From assembly GCF_900110925.1 (NCBI RefSeq), contig NZ_FOFP01000014.1:62001-126000 (forward strand): 64,000 bases of DNA. Direction: 5' to 3'. Position 1 is the stretch's first letter. Each line of letters begins with the position of its first letter. The DNA is from Pseudomonas cuatrocienegasensis (GTDB lineage: Bacteria > Pseudomonadota > Gammaproteobacteria > Pseudomonadales > Pseudomonadaceae). Positions 1 to 9,600 of the stretch are shown one piece after another. A program made the translations under genes and the position numbers. The notes below the pieces were generated by a model. It saw only the letters and a list, made by a program, of their open reading frames with translations, was not told the origin of the DNA and made no database searches.

Positions 1-678
1 GCAGGTTTGCAGCGGCTGGCCCGCTGCCGCGCAATAAATGCCCAGGGTGTGCGCGCCGAGCAGATCGTAGAGTGCGGCATTGGTCACCGGCGAGGCGGCA
101 AGGTGCACACGCAACTGGCGGATGGGCAACTGCGCCCAATCGAATTCGCCCAGGCATTCCAGGCGCAGGCTCAGGGCCGAGCGGGCCAGGGGTTGTTGGG
201 TAAGGGCGACGGCTTCATCACCGTCGAGCAGGGTCGCTTCGCTGATGCGCAGGGGCCAGAGCATGGCCTCGGCACTGGTGCGCAGGTAGACGCTGGCGCC
301 TTCGGCGGTGGTGACAAACAGGGGGGTGTCGCGGGGGATGCTAAAGCCTTCAGCCAGGCTGCCCTGGGTCGGGTCTGGGTCGAATTGGACGATGGTACAA
401 GAGGGCAGCGGGCGTAATGCCAGGGGGTAGAGCTGCTCCAGCAGGGCGTCGCTGAACTGCCCGTAGTCATCGTCCAGGCGGCGTTGCAGGCGGGCGGTGA
501 GCAGGGAGAAGCCTTCCAGCAGGCGTTCAACGTGGGGGTCTGGGCACTCGCCCGGCGCCAGTTCCAGGCGCCGGGCCACTTTTGGGTAGCGCGCCGCGAA
601 ACCGCTGCCGGCATGGCGCAGCCAGGTCAGTTCCCGTTGGTAGTAGTCGAGCAGTTCGGCGTCAATCGAGTCGCTCAT
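1..678 (-). CDS. tssF: T6SS baseplate protein TssF (3' end outside window)
   Basis: TssF (VasA/ImpG family) is a cytoplasmic baseplate-wedge protein of the type VI secretion system. Reading leftward from the ATG at 678 gives an open frame of 226 codons to the window edge. It begins MSDSIDAELLDYYQREL and continues with YPKVARRLEL and a segment rich in PHVERLLEGFSLL, which is the usual start of TssF with its tyrosine- and leucine-rich first helix. Known full-length proteins are about 580-620 residues, so roughly the first third is present. The start overlaps the end of tssE by 17 bp, which indicates translational coupling in the tssB-C-hcp-E-F operon. The C-terminus and any downstream tssG, tssH or vgrG lie outside. 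Confidence 0.93.
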   Translation of the reverse strand, partial: MSDSIDAELLDYYQRELTWLRHAGSGFAARYPKVARRLELAPGECPDPHVERLLEGFSLLTARLQRRLDDDYGQFSDALLEQLYPLALRPLPSCTIVQFDPDPTQGSLAEGFSIPRDTPLFVTTAEGASVYLRTSAEAMLWPLRISEATLLDGDEAVALTQQPLARSALSLRLECLGEFDWAQLPIRQLRVHLAASPVTNAALYDLLGAHTLGIYCAAAGQPLQTC

Positions 679-1108
679 GGCGCACCTCGATGCCTTCTGC
701 AGCATTGTCGATAACGAACACGGCGGGCCAGTGCTGCTGGCCGGCGCGCAGCATGCCGGCGAGGCGTATCAATAAGCGCTGGGGTTGGCCGTGCTGGGTT
801 TCTATATCCAGTTCGCTCAGTTGCAAGCGGGGTTCAAAAGTCTGTATGGCCAGGCGGATTTCCCGCAGCAGCGTGCGTCGGTCTTCATCGCGCTGGGGCT
901 GCAGGGCGCTCCAGTCACCTATGCCATAGTCAATCACGCTGAGCGGCGTGCCATGGGTACGGTGCGCACGGCGGGTATTGAGCAGGCGGCCCAGTTCGCA
1001 GCGCACCGACTCGGCGAGGGCGTTCTGATCGAACGCCCGCACGTCTTCTGTCTGGCTGCAAAGACGCTCGAAGAGCGGCGGCTGCGGACTGGCCTGGGGC
1101 ATGGGCAA
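662..1108 (-). CDS. tssE: T6SS baseplate protein TssE (gp25-like)
   Basis: This 148-residue protein belongs to the gp25-like TssE family, the baseplate component related to phage T4 gp25 that nucleates sheath assembly. Visible family features are the N-terminal PLFERL segment, the SVRCELGRLLNTRR helix, the GIGDWSAL loop and a central IRLAIQTFEPRLQ segment resembling the conserved ...I...I..FEPRL core of gp25. Length is typical. It starts 3 bp after the hcp stop and overlaps tssF by 17 bp, so the three genes are probably translated together. Position between hcp and tssF matches the H3-type cluster of P. aeruginosa, as recalled from that genome. Confidence 0.93.
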   Translation of the reverse strand: MPMPQASPQPPLFERLCSQTEDVRAFDQNALAESVRCELGRLLNTRRAHRTHGTPLSVIDYGIGDWSALQPQRDEDRRTLLREIRLAIQTFEPRLQLSELDIETQHGQPQRLLIRLAGMLRAGQQHWPAVFVIDNAAEGIEVRHERLD

Positions 1109-1111
1109 CCC

Positions 1112-1609
1112 TTACTTGGTGAGTTTGTTGGCGGCGAGGTCCCAGGTGGACGCCGAGGTGCCTTCCTTGGTGCCGTCGTCCTTTTGTGCGGTGAGCTCCC
1201 ATTTGATTTTGGTGAAGTTCATCGACAGGGTTTCCACCGGTTTGCCGCCAGCGCCACCGCTGACGCTGACGTTGGACAGCACCACGTTGTCCAGGGTGTA
1301 GATGATGAAAGGCAGCAGCTTGCCGTCACCTTCGGCGGCGTTACGGCCGATGGTGATCTTGGCAAGGGGTATGGGTTTGCCGGCGCAGCAGTACTCATTG
1401 AGCGTCGGGGTTGAGGTGTCGACGAACTTGGTCACGGTGAACTCGCCGATGTGCGGCTTGCCCGAGGTGCGTTCCGAGTTACTGACATCGTTGGTGACCT
1501 GCATGGCCACGTTGTGGCTGTAGGACATCAGCTCGATCTTGTTGAGGTAACCCTCAAGCAAACTGTCACCTTTGATGGTGTCGCCGAGGTCGAGAATAAT
1601 CGCATCCAT
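1112..1609 (-). CDS. hcp: T6SS tube protein Hcp
   Basis: Hcp forms the hexameric rings stacked into the inner tube that is expelled by the contracting sheath. The 165-residue product has the family pattern: an opening strand (DAIILDLGDTIKGDS), the KIELMSYSHNVAMQ segment, TSGKPHIGEFTVTKFVDTSTP, and a NVSVSGGAGGKPVETLSMNF segment near the end. It resembles the H3-type Hcp of P. aeruginosa more than Hcp1 in its MDAIILD start and SYSHN motif; this is from memory, not a search. It lies 67 bp downstream of tssC and 3 bp upstream of tssE. It is a plain Hcp with no C-terminal effector extension. Confidence 0.96.
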   Translation of the reverse strand: MDAIILDLGDTIKGDSLLEGYLNKIELMSYSHNVAMQVTNDVSNSERTSGKPHIGEFTVTKFVDTSTPTLNEYCCAGKPIPLAKITIGRNAAEGDGKLLPFIIYTLDNVVLSNVSVSGGAGGKPVETLSMNFTKIKWELTAQKDDGTKEGTSASTWDLAANKLTK

Positions 1610-1676
1610 TGCTGCTAACTCCTGGATCGGGAAAAGGGGTATGGAAAGGCCCGCAGCGCTAACTGCGGGCTAGGGG

Positions 1677-3155
1677 TCAAGCGGCTACGGGTGGTGGCAA
1701 CTCGGCTACCAGGCGGATCGAGGCGGTCAGCTCCTCCAGCTGGAAGTGCGGGCGCAGGAACACAGTGGCGCGATACACGCCGGGCTTGCCGGCGACCTCG
1801 GCAACGTCCACGCGGGCTTCGCGCAAGGGGTACTGGGCCTTGATTTCCTGGGGGGCGTTGTCGTTGATCAGCACGTAGTCGGCGATCCAGTTGTTCAGGT
1901 AGGTCTGCACGTTGTCGCGGGTCATGAAGCTGCCCACTTTGTCGCGCATGATCACCTTGAGGTAATGGGCGAAACGCGAGGCGGCCAGCACGTAAGGCAA
2001 CATGGCCGAGATGCGGGCGTTGGCGTTGGCCTCGTTGGTGTTGTACAGGCGAGCTTTGTTGGTGGTCTGGCCGCCGAAGAACACCGCCAGGTCGGTGTTT
2101 TTCTTATGGCACAGGGCGATAAACCCAAGGTCGTTGAGTTCCTTCTCGCGGCGGTCAGTGATGGCCACTTCGGTGGGGCACTTCAGTGACAGGTCGCCGG
2201 AGCTGGTGCGGAAGGTGTGCGCCGGCAGGCCAGCTACTGCGCCACCGCCTTCAGTGCCACGGATAGCCGCGCACCAGCCGTATTTGGCGAAGGCCTCGGT
2301 AATGCGCTGGGTCAGTACCCAGGCGGCATTGCCCCAGAGGTATTTGGAGTGGTCGGTGCCGTCGACGTCCTCAACGTAGTTGATGCCTTCGACCGGTTTG
2401 GTGTCGGGGCCGTAAGGCAGGCGCAGCAGGAAATTCGGCAGCACCAGGGAGACGTAGCGTGAGTCTTCGCTCTCGCGGAAGCTGCGCCATTTGATCAGCT
2501 CCTGGCTCTCGAAGACCTTGGCCAACTCGCGCGGCACAGCCAGATCGGTAAAGCTGCTCATGTCGAACAGGCGCGGGCTGGCGGCGGCGATAAAGGGCGC
2601 ATGGGCGGCCGCTGCCACGTTGGAGAGTTTCTCCAGCAGCGCCACATCCTGGGGGTGGCGGCCGAAGCTGTAGTCACCGACCAGCAGGCTGAAGGGGTTA
2701 CCGCCGAAGGTGCCGTATTCCTCTTCGTAGATTTTTTTGAACAGCGCGCTCTGGTCAAACTCGACCGCTTTCTCCAGGTCGGTCTGCAGCTCCTTCTGGG
2801 TGGCGTTGAGCAGGCGCAACTTGAGGCGGCCGCTGGTTTCGGTGTTTTGCACCAGCATGTGCAAGCCGCGCCAGGAGGCTTCGAGTTTCTGCAGGTCAGG
2901 GTGGTGGAGCACTTCGTTGAGCTGTGCGCTGATCAGCATGTCGATCTGGCTGATGCGGTCGTTGATCATGGCCACCGTGTCCTTGTCGATGGCCATGCCT
3001 TCGTCGAGTACCTGGGTGGCGAACTCGGCGAGCATGTCGCGGGCGTAGCCCTGCTGGCTGTCGTCATGAGCCATGCGGCCTTCGGCGATGATGCGGTCAA
3101 GCAAGCTCAGGGTTTGCGTGCTGCTTTCACTGGTTGTACCGGCTTCTGTTGCCAT
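1677..3155 (-). CDS. tssC: T6SS sheath large subunit TssC (VipB)
   Basis: TssC pairs with TssB to build the contractile sheath around the Hcp tube in the cytoplasm. The 492-residue protein has the normal length and hallmark segments: HHPDLQKLEASWRGLHMLV near residue 85, the EEEYGTFGGNPFSLLVGDYSF region near 145, AAHAPFIAAASP, and a C-terminal QFELEE-type strand (HFQLEELTASIRLVAELP) that contributes to the handshake fold. The ATG is preceded by a GGAGAAATC Shine-Dalgarno-like stretch. It is 29 bp downstream of tssB and heads the rest of the leftward T6SS operon. Confidence 0.97.
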   Translation of the reverse strand: MATEAGTTSESSTQTLSLLDRIIAEGRMAHDDSQQGYARDMLAEFATQVLDEGMAIDKDTVAMINDRISQIDMLISAQLNEVLHHPDLQKLEASWRGLHMLVQNTETSGRLKLRLLNATQKELQTDLEKAVEFDQSALFKKIYEEEYGTFGGNPFSLLVGDYSFGRHPQDVALLEKLSNVAAAAHAPFIAAASPRLFDMSSFTDLAVPRELAKVFESQELIKWRSFRESEDSRYVSLVLPNFLLRLPYGPDTKPVEGINYVEDVDGTDHSKYLWGNAAWVLTQRITEAFAKYGWCAAIRGTEGGGAVAGLPAHTFRTSSGDLSLKCPTEVAITDRREKELNDLGFIALCHKKNTDLAVFFGGQTTNKARLYNTNEANANARISAMLPYVLAASRFAHYLKVIMRDKVGSFMTRDNVQTYLNNWIADYVLINDNAPQEIKAQYPLREARVDVAEVAGKPGVYRATVFLRPHFQLEELTASIRLVAELPPPVAA

Positions 3156-3184
3156 GGTGATTTCTCCGGAAATTCGCGTGTCGG

Positions 3185-3748
3185 TCAGGCCTGCGGTTCG
3201 GCCGGTTCATCGCTGCCGCTGCTCTCAGCAGACGCCGATTCTTCAGCTGTAGGGGTTTCCGGGCGAGCCGATTTGATTTCCTGTAGCCCCTCCGTGTTGC
3301 TCACCACTTCCTTGAGCAGTTTGTCCAGGTCGTCATTGCCGTCCAGCTTGGTCAGCAGGTCACGCAGACGCTGGCGTGCTTCATAGAGGCGATGCAGAGG
3401 GGTGATTTGCTTGACGATGCTGACCGGGTCGAAGTCGTCGATGTCCTTGAAGCGCAGCTCGACATTGAGCTTGCTGCCATCGCCGCTGATGGTGTTTTCC
3501 ACCTGCAGAGTGGTGCGCGGTGCAATGGAGGCGAGGACTTGATTGAAGTTGTCGCGGTCAATTTCGGTGAAACGCCGTTCGCCCAGTTTGGGCAGAGGCT
3601 GGTCGGGCTTGCCGGAGAGGTCGGCAAGAATGCCCACGACTAACGGCAACTCCTTTTTCTCAATGGCGTTGCCGATTTCGACGTCGTAGGTGATCTGGAC
3701 GCGGGGTGGGCGGATGCGGTCCAGTTTATGTTGCGTGCTTTCAGCCAT
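3185..3748 (-). CDS. tssB: T6SS sheath small subunit TssB (VipA)
   Basis: TssB is the small sheath subunit; TssBC protomers contract to drive secretion and are then disassembled by ClpV, whose gene is not in this window. The 187-residue protein shows the characteristic RIRPPRVQITYDVE start, ELPLVVGILADLSG, the FTEIDRDNFNQVLASIAP segment, and L.FKDIDDFDPVSIVKQITPL followed by a leucine-rich helix. The C-terminal 30 residues are acidic and low in complexity (Ser/Ala/Glu-rich). This is the first gene of the leftward half of the cluster; its promoter must lie in the 208-bp divergent gap shared with tssJ. Confidence 0.96.
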   Translation of the reverse strand: MAESTQHKLDRIRPPRVQITYDVEIGNAIEKKELPLVVGILADLSGKPDQPLPKLGERRFTEIDRDNFNQVLASIAPRTTLQVENTISGDGSKLNVELRFKDIDDFDPVSIVKQITPLHRLYEARQRLRDLLTKLDGNDDLDKLLKEVVSNTEGLQEIKSARPETPTAEESASAESSGSDEPAEPQA

Positions 3749-3956
3749 GGTGGTTGAGCTCCGGGACAGTTCCTGGAGCGCAATGCAGCGGAGGGACTCC
3801 GTGCTCGCACTCCTTTGCTAGATCACGAGCACCAAGGGCAGCCGAGCGACGGGCCTGTCCGTGGCAATCTCTTTTCGCTCGTCTGCACGACGAACTACAC
3901 ATAGACGCTAGAACAGGTCTATAAATTTGCAAACACAAATTCTGAGTGTGATTGCT
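3749..3956. promoter_or_regulatory. Divergent promoter region tssB / tssJ
   Basis: This 208-bp gap separates the two divergent T6SS operons and should carry both promoters. A TATAAA hexamer at 3920-3925 lies 32 bp before the tssJ ATG and could be a -10 element, but no convincing -35 precedes it. I looked for a -24/-12 sigma-54 promoter (TGGCAC-N5-TTGCA) on both strands and found none clean. That matters because a decayed sigma-54 activator lies at the other end of the cluster. The role is inferred from position. Confidence 0.5.
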
Positions 3957-4427
3957 ATGAGGCAAGGACGTTTCATTTTTCGTTGGTTTTTCCTCCTGGG
4001 CGCTGCTGCAGTGTGGCTGGTTGGCTGCTCGCTGTTCGCTGCCAAAGTCCAGCTCGACAGCCTGACGCTGGACGTGGCCAGCCGCGCCAATGACAACATG
4101 CCGATTGCCGTCGACTTTGTCGCCGTCCAGGACCCTGAGCTGCTGCAACTGCTCTCGGGGATCAACGCCAGGCAGTGGTTTGCCGAGCGTGAGCAATACC
4201 GGCGCGACTACCGCCAGCGGTTTTCGGTCTGGAGCCTGGAGTTGGTGCCCGGGCAATTGATGGAGGTGTGGGATTTCCCTTTGGCCGGCACTCCGGCGGC
4301 TGGACTTTTGGTCTTCGCCGGCTATAACACTCCAGGTGCTCACCGTTTGCGGGTGGATGAGCAAGAGCGAATCTGGCTCAGGTTCGATAGCAGGGACATG
4401 CGCTTGTTGAGCGATGGCGCGCCTTAG
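3957..4427 (+). CDS. tssJ: T6SS outer-membrane lipoprotein TssJ
   Basis: TssJ is the small outer-membrane lipoprotein that anchors the TssJLM membrane complex through the periplasmic end of TssM. The product (156 residues from the ATG at 3957) has a signal peptide ending in a lipobox, LVGC with Cys24, followed by a strand-rich domain containing KVQLDSLTLDVASRANDN and a C-terminal beta segment, as in the transthyretin-like TssJ fold. An upstream in-frame TTG at 3927 would add 10 residues but gives a less standard signal peptide, so the ATG is preferred. First gene of the rightward operon. The family is poorly conserved in sequence, so the call leans on lipobox, size and position before tssK. 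Confidence 0.85.
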   Translation: MRQGRFIFRWFFLLGAAAVWLVGCSLFAAKVQLDSLTLDVASRANDNMPIAVDFVAVQDPELLQLLSGINARQWFAEREQYRRDYRQRFSVWSLELVPGQLMEVWDFPLAGTPAAGLLVFAGYNTPGAHRLRVDEQERIWLRFDSRDMRLLSDGAP

Positions 4428-4488
4428 ACGAGCCTCGTGGCGGGTGGTTGTGTGCTCATGACAACACGGGATGTCGAAGGGGAGTGGT

Positions 4489-5814
4489 ATGAAGGTTTTG
4501 CCTGACGCGGTGTGCTGGCACGAAGGGATGCAGCTGTTGCCTCAGCACTTTCAACTGCAAGGGTTGCGTGCAGAAGTGCTGGCGGCGCAGCTTGCTCAGG
4601 CGGCCAATCCGTGGTTTTGGGGGGTGAACCGCTGTGAGCTAGATCCGGCGGCCTTGAGTGCCGGGCTGGTGCGCATTCAAGCCCTTGAGGCGATCTTGCC
4701 CGACGGGCTAGCGGTCAGCCTGCAGCCAGGCTGTGGGCTGACTCTGGAATTGGACATCGGCCCGGCGACTGCCGAGGCGCCCAATGCTTGTGTGACGGTG
4801 TACCTGGCGGTCAACCCGCTCGGGCGTAGCGGGCAGGTGTTGCCGCTGACGGGCCGTTTGACCTCCATGGTGGGTGAGGCAGTGCCCGATTTGGCCAGTG
4901 GCGAACACCCCGAACCGGTGCTGGTGTGGCGGCCGAACCTGCGCTTGGTCACCGACACTGGGCGGGCCGATTCGGTCTGCTTGCCGTTGCTGCGCATCGC
5001 CAAGGAGGGCGGCGGGTTCGTGCGCCAGCCGTATGTCGCGCCGAGCGCCCAGGTACTCCCCGAATCGCTACTTGGCCAATCTGTGGCCGGGCTCTGCGCC
5101 GGCGCACGGGAGAAGTGTTTGTTTCTCGCGGGCCGTTTGCGCCAGGCCGAGCAGGGCGGCAATCAGGAAGACGCCGGGGAAATTCGCCGGCAGTTGGCCG
5201 CACTTTGGGCGCGCCTGCCGGAAGTCGAGGCCGCACTCAATAGCCGGGTGGCCACGCCGCATCACCTTCACGGCGTCCTTACGGGCATGGCCGGCGCCTG
5301 GTGTGCGCTGGACCCTGGCGCCGGGGTGCCGGCTTTTGCGCCACTTGACTACCAGGAGCTCAAACGCGGCTTCGACGAAGTGATCGACTGGCTGAGCACG
5401 GTACTGACGCGGGTGCGCGTCGGTTACCGCTGCCTGGAGTTCGATCGGGTGGAGCAGGGCTTTTGCATCCAGTTGCCTGACCCCTCGGCACATCGCCAGC
5501 GCCTGGTGATTGGCCTGCGCATGCCGGCGGGTACCGGCGAACAGGCGGCGCTGGCCTGGCTCAACCAAGCCATTATCGCGTCCCAGGCGCATATACCCAG
5601 GTTGGCCCGGCAGCGCATGAGTGGTTTGCAGCAGCAGCCGATGAGCCGCGCTGAACAACTGGCGTTCAGCGTGGGAGAGGAAACCCGCTTGTTCGTCATT
5701 CAAGCGACCGGCGAGTGGTTCGACCCTGAGCAACTTCTGCATATCGTCATGCCGGGGCAAACAACCCATGCCAGCCCCTGGCAGATTGTCCTGTTTGTTG
5801 CCAATGCCCAGTGA
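4489..5814 (+). CDS. tssK: T6SS baseplate adaptor TssK
   Basis: TssK is the trimeric adaptor linking the cytoplasmic baseplate to the membrane complex (TssL/TssM). The 441-residue protein starts with the conserved V.W.EGM.LLPQHFQ pattern (VCWHEGMQLLPQHFQLQ) and has the family's two shoulder domains and C-terminal head. I chose the ATG at 4489 rather than the one at 4471 because an AAGGGGAG ribosome-binding site sits 5-12 bp before it and the conserved motif follows a few residues later. It lies between tssJ and tssL, the order of the H3-type cluster. Confidence 0.95.
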   Translation: MKVLPDAVCWHEGMQLLPQHFQLQGLRAEVLAAQLAQAANPWFWGVNRCELDPAALSAGLVRIQALEAILPDGLAVSLQPGCGLTLELDIGPATAEAPNACVTVYLAVNPLGRSGQVLPLTGRLTSMVGEAVPDLASGEHPEPVLVWRPNLRLVTDTGRADSVCLPLLRIAKEGGGFVRQPYVAPSAQVLPESLLGQSVAGLCAGAREKCLFLAGRLRQAEQGGNQEDAGEIRRQLAALWARLPEVEAALNSRVATPHHLHGVLTGMAGAWCALDPGAGVPAFAPLDYQELKRGFDEVIDWLSTVLTRVRVGYRCLEFDRVEQGFCIQLPDPSAHRQRLVIGLRMPAGTGEQAALAWLNQAIIASQAHIPRLARQRMSGLQQQPMSRAEQLAFSVGEETRLFVIQATGEWFDPEQLLHIVMPGQTTHASPWQIVLFVANAQ

Positions 5815-5843
5815 ACTGAGCCTTACCAGCTAAGGATGCACCG

Positions 5844-6614
5844 ATGTCGGAAAGGACTACCGCCTTCTATCCCCCGGAGTTCGGCGATGCACCGCTTAGC
5901 CTGGCGTTTCGTCAGGCCTGGTTGGAGTGGCGTGATGACTGGGATGTGCTGGAAGAGGCCGATGGCAGCGATGAGCAACTGGTGGAGCGCGCCGCCGAAG
6001 CGGCCACGCGCGTAGTTCGGCGGCTGTGGCGCAATGCCTACGCCAGTGTTGGCGAGTCTGCCGCGCGCCAGGTCAAGGAAACGGTCTACAGCTTTGTCGC
6101 GTTGCTCGATGAACGCTTGCTGTTCGATGACTGGGCGGGGCGCCTGGCCTGGCAGGCTCGCCCCTTGGAGGCTCGCCTGTACGGCTCACGTAATGCCGGG
6201 GAGCGGTTGCCCAAAGCGATTCGTAGTTTGCTCAAGGCCCGTGCGCCGGCTTCTCGCGATCTGGCCAATGTGTACTTGCAGTGTTTGATGCTCGGCTTCT
6301 ACGGCGCGCTGCGTGGGGAGCGTGGGCTGGTCATTCATGAGCGCTGGCGGCAGGCCCTGTTTAACTTTGCCTGGCAGCGCGAGCCAGCCATGAGCGGGGT
6401 GCTCGCCAGCCTTGCGCGGCCGACCCGTGCCGAGCCTCTGCGCCTGCCGTTGCGGCGTGCCTTGCCGGATGGCATGCGCCTCGCCTTGGCGATCTGTGGC
6501 CTGGTGTTGCTGTTGGGCGCGTTGGGCCATGTGATGTGGCGTGATATCCAGGCTGAGTTGGCGCCGGTGTTGCACCTGAGTACGCCGCAGGCAGGTGGGA
6601 GTCTGTCTGAATGA
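5844..6614 (+). CDS. tssL: T6SS membrane-complex protein TssL (DotU/IcmH)
   Basis: TssL is an inner-membrane protein with a cytoplasmic hook-like domain and one C-terminal transmembrane helix; it binds TssM and TssK. This 256-residue protein has the DotU-like helical domain (residues about 20-190, including the LLDERLLFDDWAG segment) and a single hydrophobic helix near residues 210-232. No OmpA-like peptidoglycan-binding extension is fused. An AAGGA ribosome-binding site precedes the ATG. The stop overlaps the tssM start by 4 bp (ATGA). Confidence 0.95.
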   Translation: MSERTTAFYPPEFGDAPLSLAFRQAWLEWRDDWDVLEEADGSDEQLVERAAEAATRVVRRLWRNAYASVGESAARQVKETVYSFVALLDERLLFDDWAGRLAWQARPLEARLYGSRNAGERLPKAIRSLLKARAPASRDLANVYLQCLMLGFYGALRGERGLVIHERWRQALFNFAWQREPAMSGVLASLARPTRAEPLRLPLRRALPDGMRLALAICGLVLLLGALGHVMWRDIQAELAPVLHLSTPQAGGSLSE

Positions 6615-9600
6615 GCAGCTTGGCGATCATTCTGAGTGTGCTGGGTATTGTGTTGCTGCTCCTGGCGCTGGCTGCGCTGTTCTGGTGGTTACGCACTCAG
6701 TCGGGCACGGCGATGCGCAGCTTTTACGCGGCTGTACGCAAGATGGAGCATGAGCAGGGCATCGAGTCGCGCTATCAGACGCCGTGGTTGATGCTCCTGG
6801 GCGACCCCCGCGAAGGCCGCCAACTGTGCGCCGAATGGCAACTCAACCCGGTCGGCCGGCCGGCCTGGTTTGGCCGTTGGTGGGCGGATCAGGATGGCGC
6901 ACTATTGGTCGTGCCGCAGACCCTGTTTCTCCCCGAAGACGGTGGCACGGCGCCGACTTTCGTCTGGCGGCGCCTGCTCGGCATGCTCTTGCGCCTGCGC
7001 GGGCAGCGTCCGCTGGATGGCATCATCTGGACCATTCCGTTGGCCCGCCTGGAAGACGATGCCCAAGGTGTGGCGGATGTCATCACCTTGCGTCGTCGCT
7101 TTAGCGAGTTGTTGCAGCATCTGGGTTTGAGTTTACCGGTGCATGTGCTGATCACCGGTATTGAGGATTTGCCGGGCGTTCAGGAGTTGCTGGCCGCGCT
7201 GCCCGAGGCGGGCCTCGATCAGCCGCTTGGCTGGTCCTCGCCTTATGGCCTGGATGCCGGATGGCAGGGTTACTGGCTCGATGATGCGGTGGATCAAGTC
7301 ATTCAAGCCCTGCAAGTGGCGATCATGGAAGTGGGAGCGGTCAAAGGCGAGCTGGCTGAAGATCTCTATCGCTTGCCCGACCGGCTGCATGGGCTCAAGG
7401 GCAATATCCGCACCCTGCTGGAGCCGGTGTTTCAAGGCAATGCCCAGGGCGAGGCGGCAGTGCTGCGCGGTATTTACTTCAGCGCCGAGCAGGTGATCGG
7501 TAATGACCCGCACGCGGAGTGGGCGGTTGCTGGCGACGATCAGCCGTCGGGCCACGGCGTATTTTCCAAGCACCTGTGGCGGCAGCGGTTTCTTGTCGAG
7601 CAGGGCTTGGCCAAGGCTGTGCCGCGTATTTTGCGCCTGCGCCAGCGGTGGCAAAAAATGCTAGCCGGGGCCGCGTTGGTGATAGGCGCTTGTTGGTTAG
7701 TGGCGATGTTGTTGGTGTGGCAGAAGGGCCAGCGCGATGCCCGAGAGTTGACCCGTCTGGTCCAGATGACCCTTAACGACCATGTTCAGTTTGCTGACCC
7801 GGCGCGCAGTGAGGAGCAGGCAAGGCAAAACCTGCAAGGCTTCTGGAATCTTCTGGAGCAGGCGCCGCGCTGGCAGTTTGCCTCGCTGGTCTATCCCTCA
7901 TCCTGGGTCTCCAGTCTCGATGGCCAGATGGACTACCTGCTGCGCGCCATGGCTCGCAGTGAGGCCATGCGGCCCTTGGCGCAGATGCAGCACGCGGAGT
8001 TGCTGAAACTGCTGGAGATCCGCAACAGCGATCGCCGGCCTAAAGTAGAAGGTGAGCACCCTGCCGATTGGCCCAACTATGTCAAAGCTCGCAGTCTGGC
8101 TTTGGGCGTGTACAACCTGGAGCAGCAGAATCATCTGTTACGGGATGCGCTCAGCGGCGATAAGAGTGCCTTGGAGTCTTTGGCGCAATTGGGTAATTCG
8201 TCCCTTGGTTTGGGCCTTGACAGCGCCAGCCTGGCCCATCACAGCTATTACGACCGCGCCCTGCGGGGGCTGGAGGTGCCAGGGCTGCAGCCACTTGATC
8301 TGGAAGCCTATCGCGATACGTTCAGCGAGCAGTTTCAGGTCCTGATGAAGTTCTGGCTGACGCAGTATTTCCTCGCAGAGAACTTTGTTAGACCCGCAGG
8401 CTATCTGAGGCTTCAGCTGGATGATCTGAAAGCTCAACAAGGCAACTCCCTCAAGGAATTGGAGACCATAAACGGTCTGGTTGGCAGCCTGGAGGACATT
8501 ATCATCCTGACCAACTCGGCCTGGAGCCACAGCAGCAGCGATGAGCTGGTTCCCGGCTACCGCAACATGCTGGAAAAGGTGCGCCAAAGCAGCCTGCTAG
8601 GGCCAACGGTCGAGGCCTCGTTGAACAGCCAGGCAGCGGGTTTGCGCAGTAGTTTTTACAGCCAGTGGATCGAGGGTGTCGGCGGTGACCAGAATCTGCT
8701 GCAGCGCCAGCCGGGTGGTGGGCTGGCCCTGCAGGAACATGTCAGCAGCCTGGATAGAAGCATCAAAGGGTTACTGCAGCGCGACTTTGTCGTAGTCGCA
8801 TTGCGCAGTGAGGGCCAGGAGCTCAACCCACATGCGCTCGGCAATGTGGATGAGTTGGCTTTGCTCCAGGCGCTGAATTTCCAGCAGAGCTACCGCGACT
8901 TCGTTACCCAGGAACTGGCGCTGATACCGCCGGATTATCGCGGCGGCATGCTCAAAGCGGCGGGGCAAGCCGTGGTCTTGGCCATGTGGTCGGGGCTTTC
9001 GTCTGCCAGTGAGCGGCGCGATGCCATGGCCGGACATGCGTTTGATATTTCCGCCAAGCAGGCGCATCAAGTGATGCAGGCCTTGCGCGAACTCAATCGA
9101 CCCGACTTGGCCGGCGCCCTGCAGGCGCAATTGACTCGCCGCGCAGTGAGCGACATTGATGCGGCGCTTGCCACCATTGATGCCCTGCCGGTATTCAGCC
9201 AGCGTTTTGCAATATCCCAATGGGATGGCGGCAGAAATCTGGGCTTGCAGCTGTATCGCGCCAGTGATGTGCAAGAGTTGAAAACCTCGCTGGCGCAGCA
9301 ATACGAGGTGATCGCCAGCAGCAGCGAAGAGGTGGCCCCCGCGCTCGATTGGCTGCGTGCACAGCCCGACCTGTCGATTGCCGTGCAGGATAAGCTGCAC
9401 AGGCTGCATTCGATTGCTGATGAAATGCTCAAGTACAAGGCGCAGAACCCCACCAGCACCCCGGCCTTGTTCGAGCAGCTGGTGGCCCGCGATTTTGTTG
9501 AGATGGACCTCAGTAGCTGCAGCCAGGTGCTCGCCACCGCAAACGTGCCTAATGGTGGCGGAGACCTCGCCTTGCGGGGCCGCAACTTGCGCGAACAGGC

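Noticed and set aside
3749..3956. Sigma-54 promoter in the T6SS divergent gap
   Set aside because: TGGCA at 3862 has no TTGC at the required distance and no other -24/-12 pair fits on either strand.
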